A stretch of DNA of 5,252 bases from Nitrospirota bacterium (GTDB lineage Bacteria; Nitrospinota; Nitrospinia; Nitrospinales; Nitrospinaceae). Shown here in pieces: positions 5,161-5,252 of the stretch (position 1 is the first letter of the stretch; each line of letters opens with the position of its first letter). The stretch spans positions 1 through 5,252 of the forward strand of contig QIDN01000391.1 in assembly GCA_003229345.1 (NCBI GenBank), given 5' to 3'. Position numbers and translations under genes: made by a program. The notes beneath the pieces are model-generated. The model was not told the origin of the DNA, searched no databases, and saw only the letters and a program-made list of their open reading frames with translations.

Positions 5161-5193
5161 CCAAGAAGAGACTTGACCCCTTTCTCTTGTTGG
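5161..5193. repeat. 11-bp inverted repeat with TTGACCCC in the loop
   Basis: CCAAGAAGAGA (5161-5171) and TCTCTTGTTGG (5183-5193) are inverted arms with one mismatch, around an 11-base loop containing TTGACCCC (5173-5180). A second TTGACCC occurs at 5217-5223. The structure could be a mobile-element end or an operator. No gene that would explain it lies in the window. Confidence 0.45.
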
Positions 5194-5252
5194 AAAAACT
5201 GTGTTACCGGATGATATTGACCCACAATCTAAATCGATAGGAAGCGTTGGGC

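Larger units (their letters stand above)
4775..5252. other. Gene-free stretch filled with repeats and hairpins
   Basis: No credible coding region is visible on either strand in these 478 bases. The stretch contains a duplicated 45-bp hairpin element, a 16-bp tandem repeat, a purine-rich repeat, a terminator-like hairpin, several further short stems and an 11-bp inverted repeat, each listed separately. No tRNA, rRNA or CRISPR pattern is seen. A few short stems apart, the last 60 bases (5194-5252) show nothing definite, and a gene may begin beyond the edge. Confidence 0.7.

Noticed and set aside
5173..5201. Promoter with TTGACC as -35 near the right edge
   Set aside because: At 16-18 bases downstream there is no acceptable -10 box, and the window ends before any gene start.

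Overview
The window comes from a diderm (Gram-negative type) bacterium of roughly balanced base composition. The evidence is two outer-membrane beta-barrel proteins with signal peptides, an exported cyclophilin, and a TgpA-type inner-membrane transglutaminase with a periplasmic domain. The lineage cannot be fixed from sequence reading alone. A proteobacterial, Nitrospinota-like or deltaproteobacteria-like origin is possible but is only a guess.

Layout. Positions 1-3199 are transcribed leftward: a large tgpA-like gene (1103-3199), a small outer-membrane beta-barrel gene (354-974), and the start of a second barrel gene that runs off the left edge (1-194). Each barrel gene has its own sigma70-type promoter. 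The one at 1015-1043 is close to consensus and its -10 box lies inside an 18-bp near-palindrome. A 112-bp divergent spacer (3200-3311) separates tgpA from a rightward cluster: an exported cyclophilin (3312-3860), a cytoplasmic cyclophilin (3884-4372; about 73% identical to the first by hand count), and a small protein that looks like a DUF4325 STAS-like domain (4406-4774). Gaps of 23 and 31 bp and good Shine-Dalgarno sequences suggest that these three form one operon.

Positions 4775-5252 hold no credible gene. The stretch is a mosaic of repeats: two diverged direct copies of a 45-bp hairpin element, three 16-bp tandem units, a purine-rich repeat, a terminator-like GC-rich hairpin followed by T5, further small hairpins, and an 11-bp inverted repeat. 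A 117-codon reading frame across it is an artefact of these repeats.

Functional theme. Most products belong to the cell envelope or to protein folding: barrel proteins, a membrane transglutaminase and a pair of proline isomerases, one for each side of the inner membrane. No clearly new multi-gene system is visible. The items most worth a second look are the repeat mosaic at the right end, the palindrome over the barrel-gene promoter, the compartment-split cyclophilin duplication with a linked STAS-like gene, and the TTG start of tgpA with an ATG-TAA pair between its Shine-Dalgarno and start codon.
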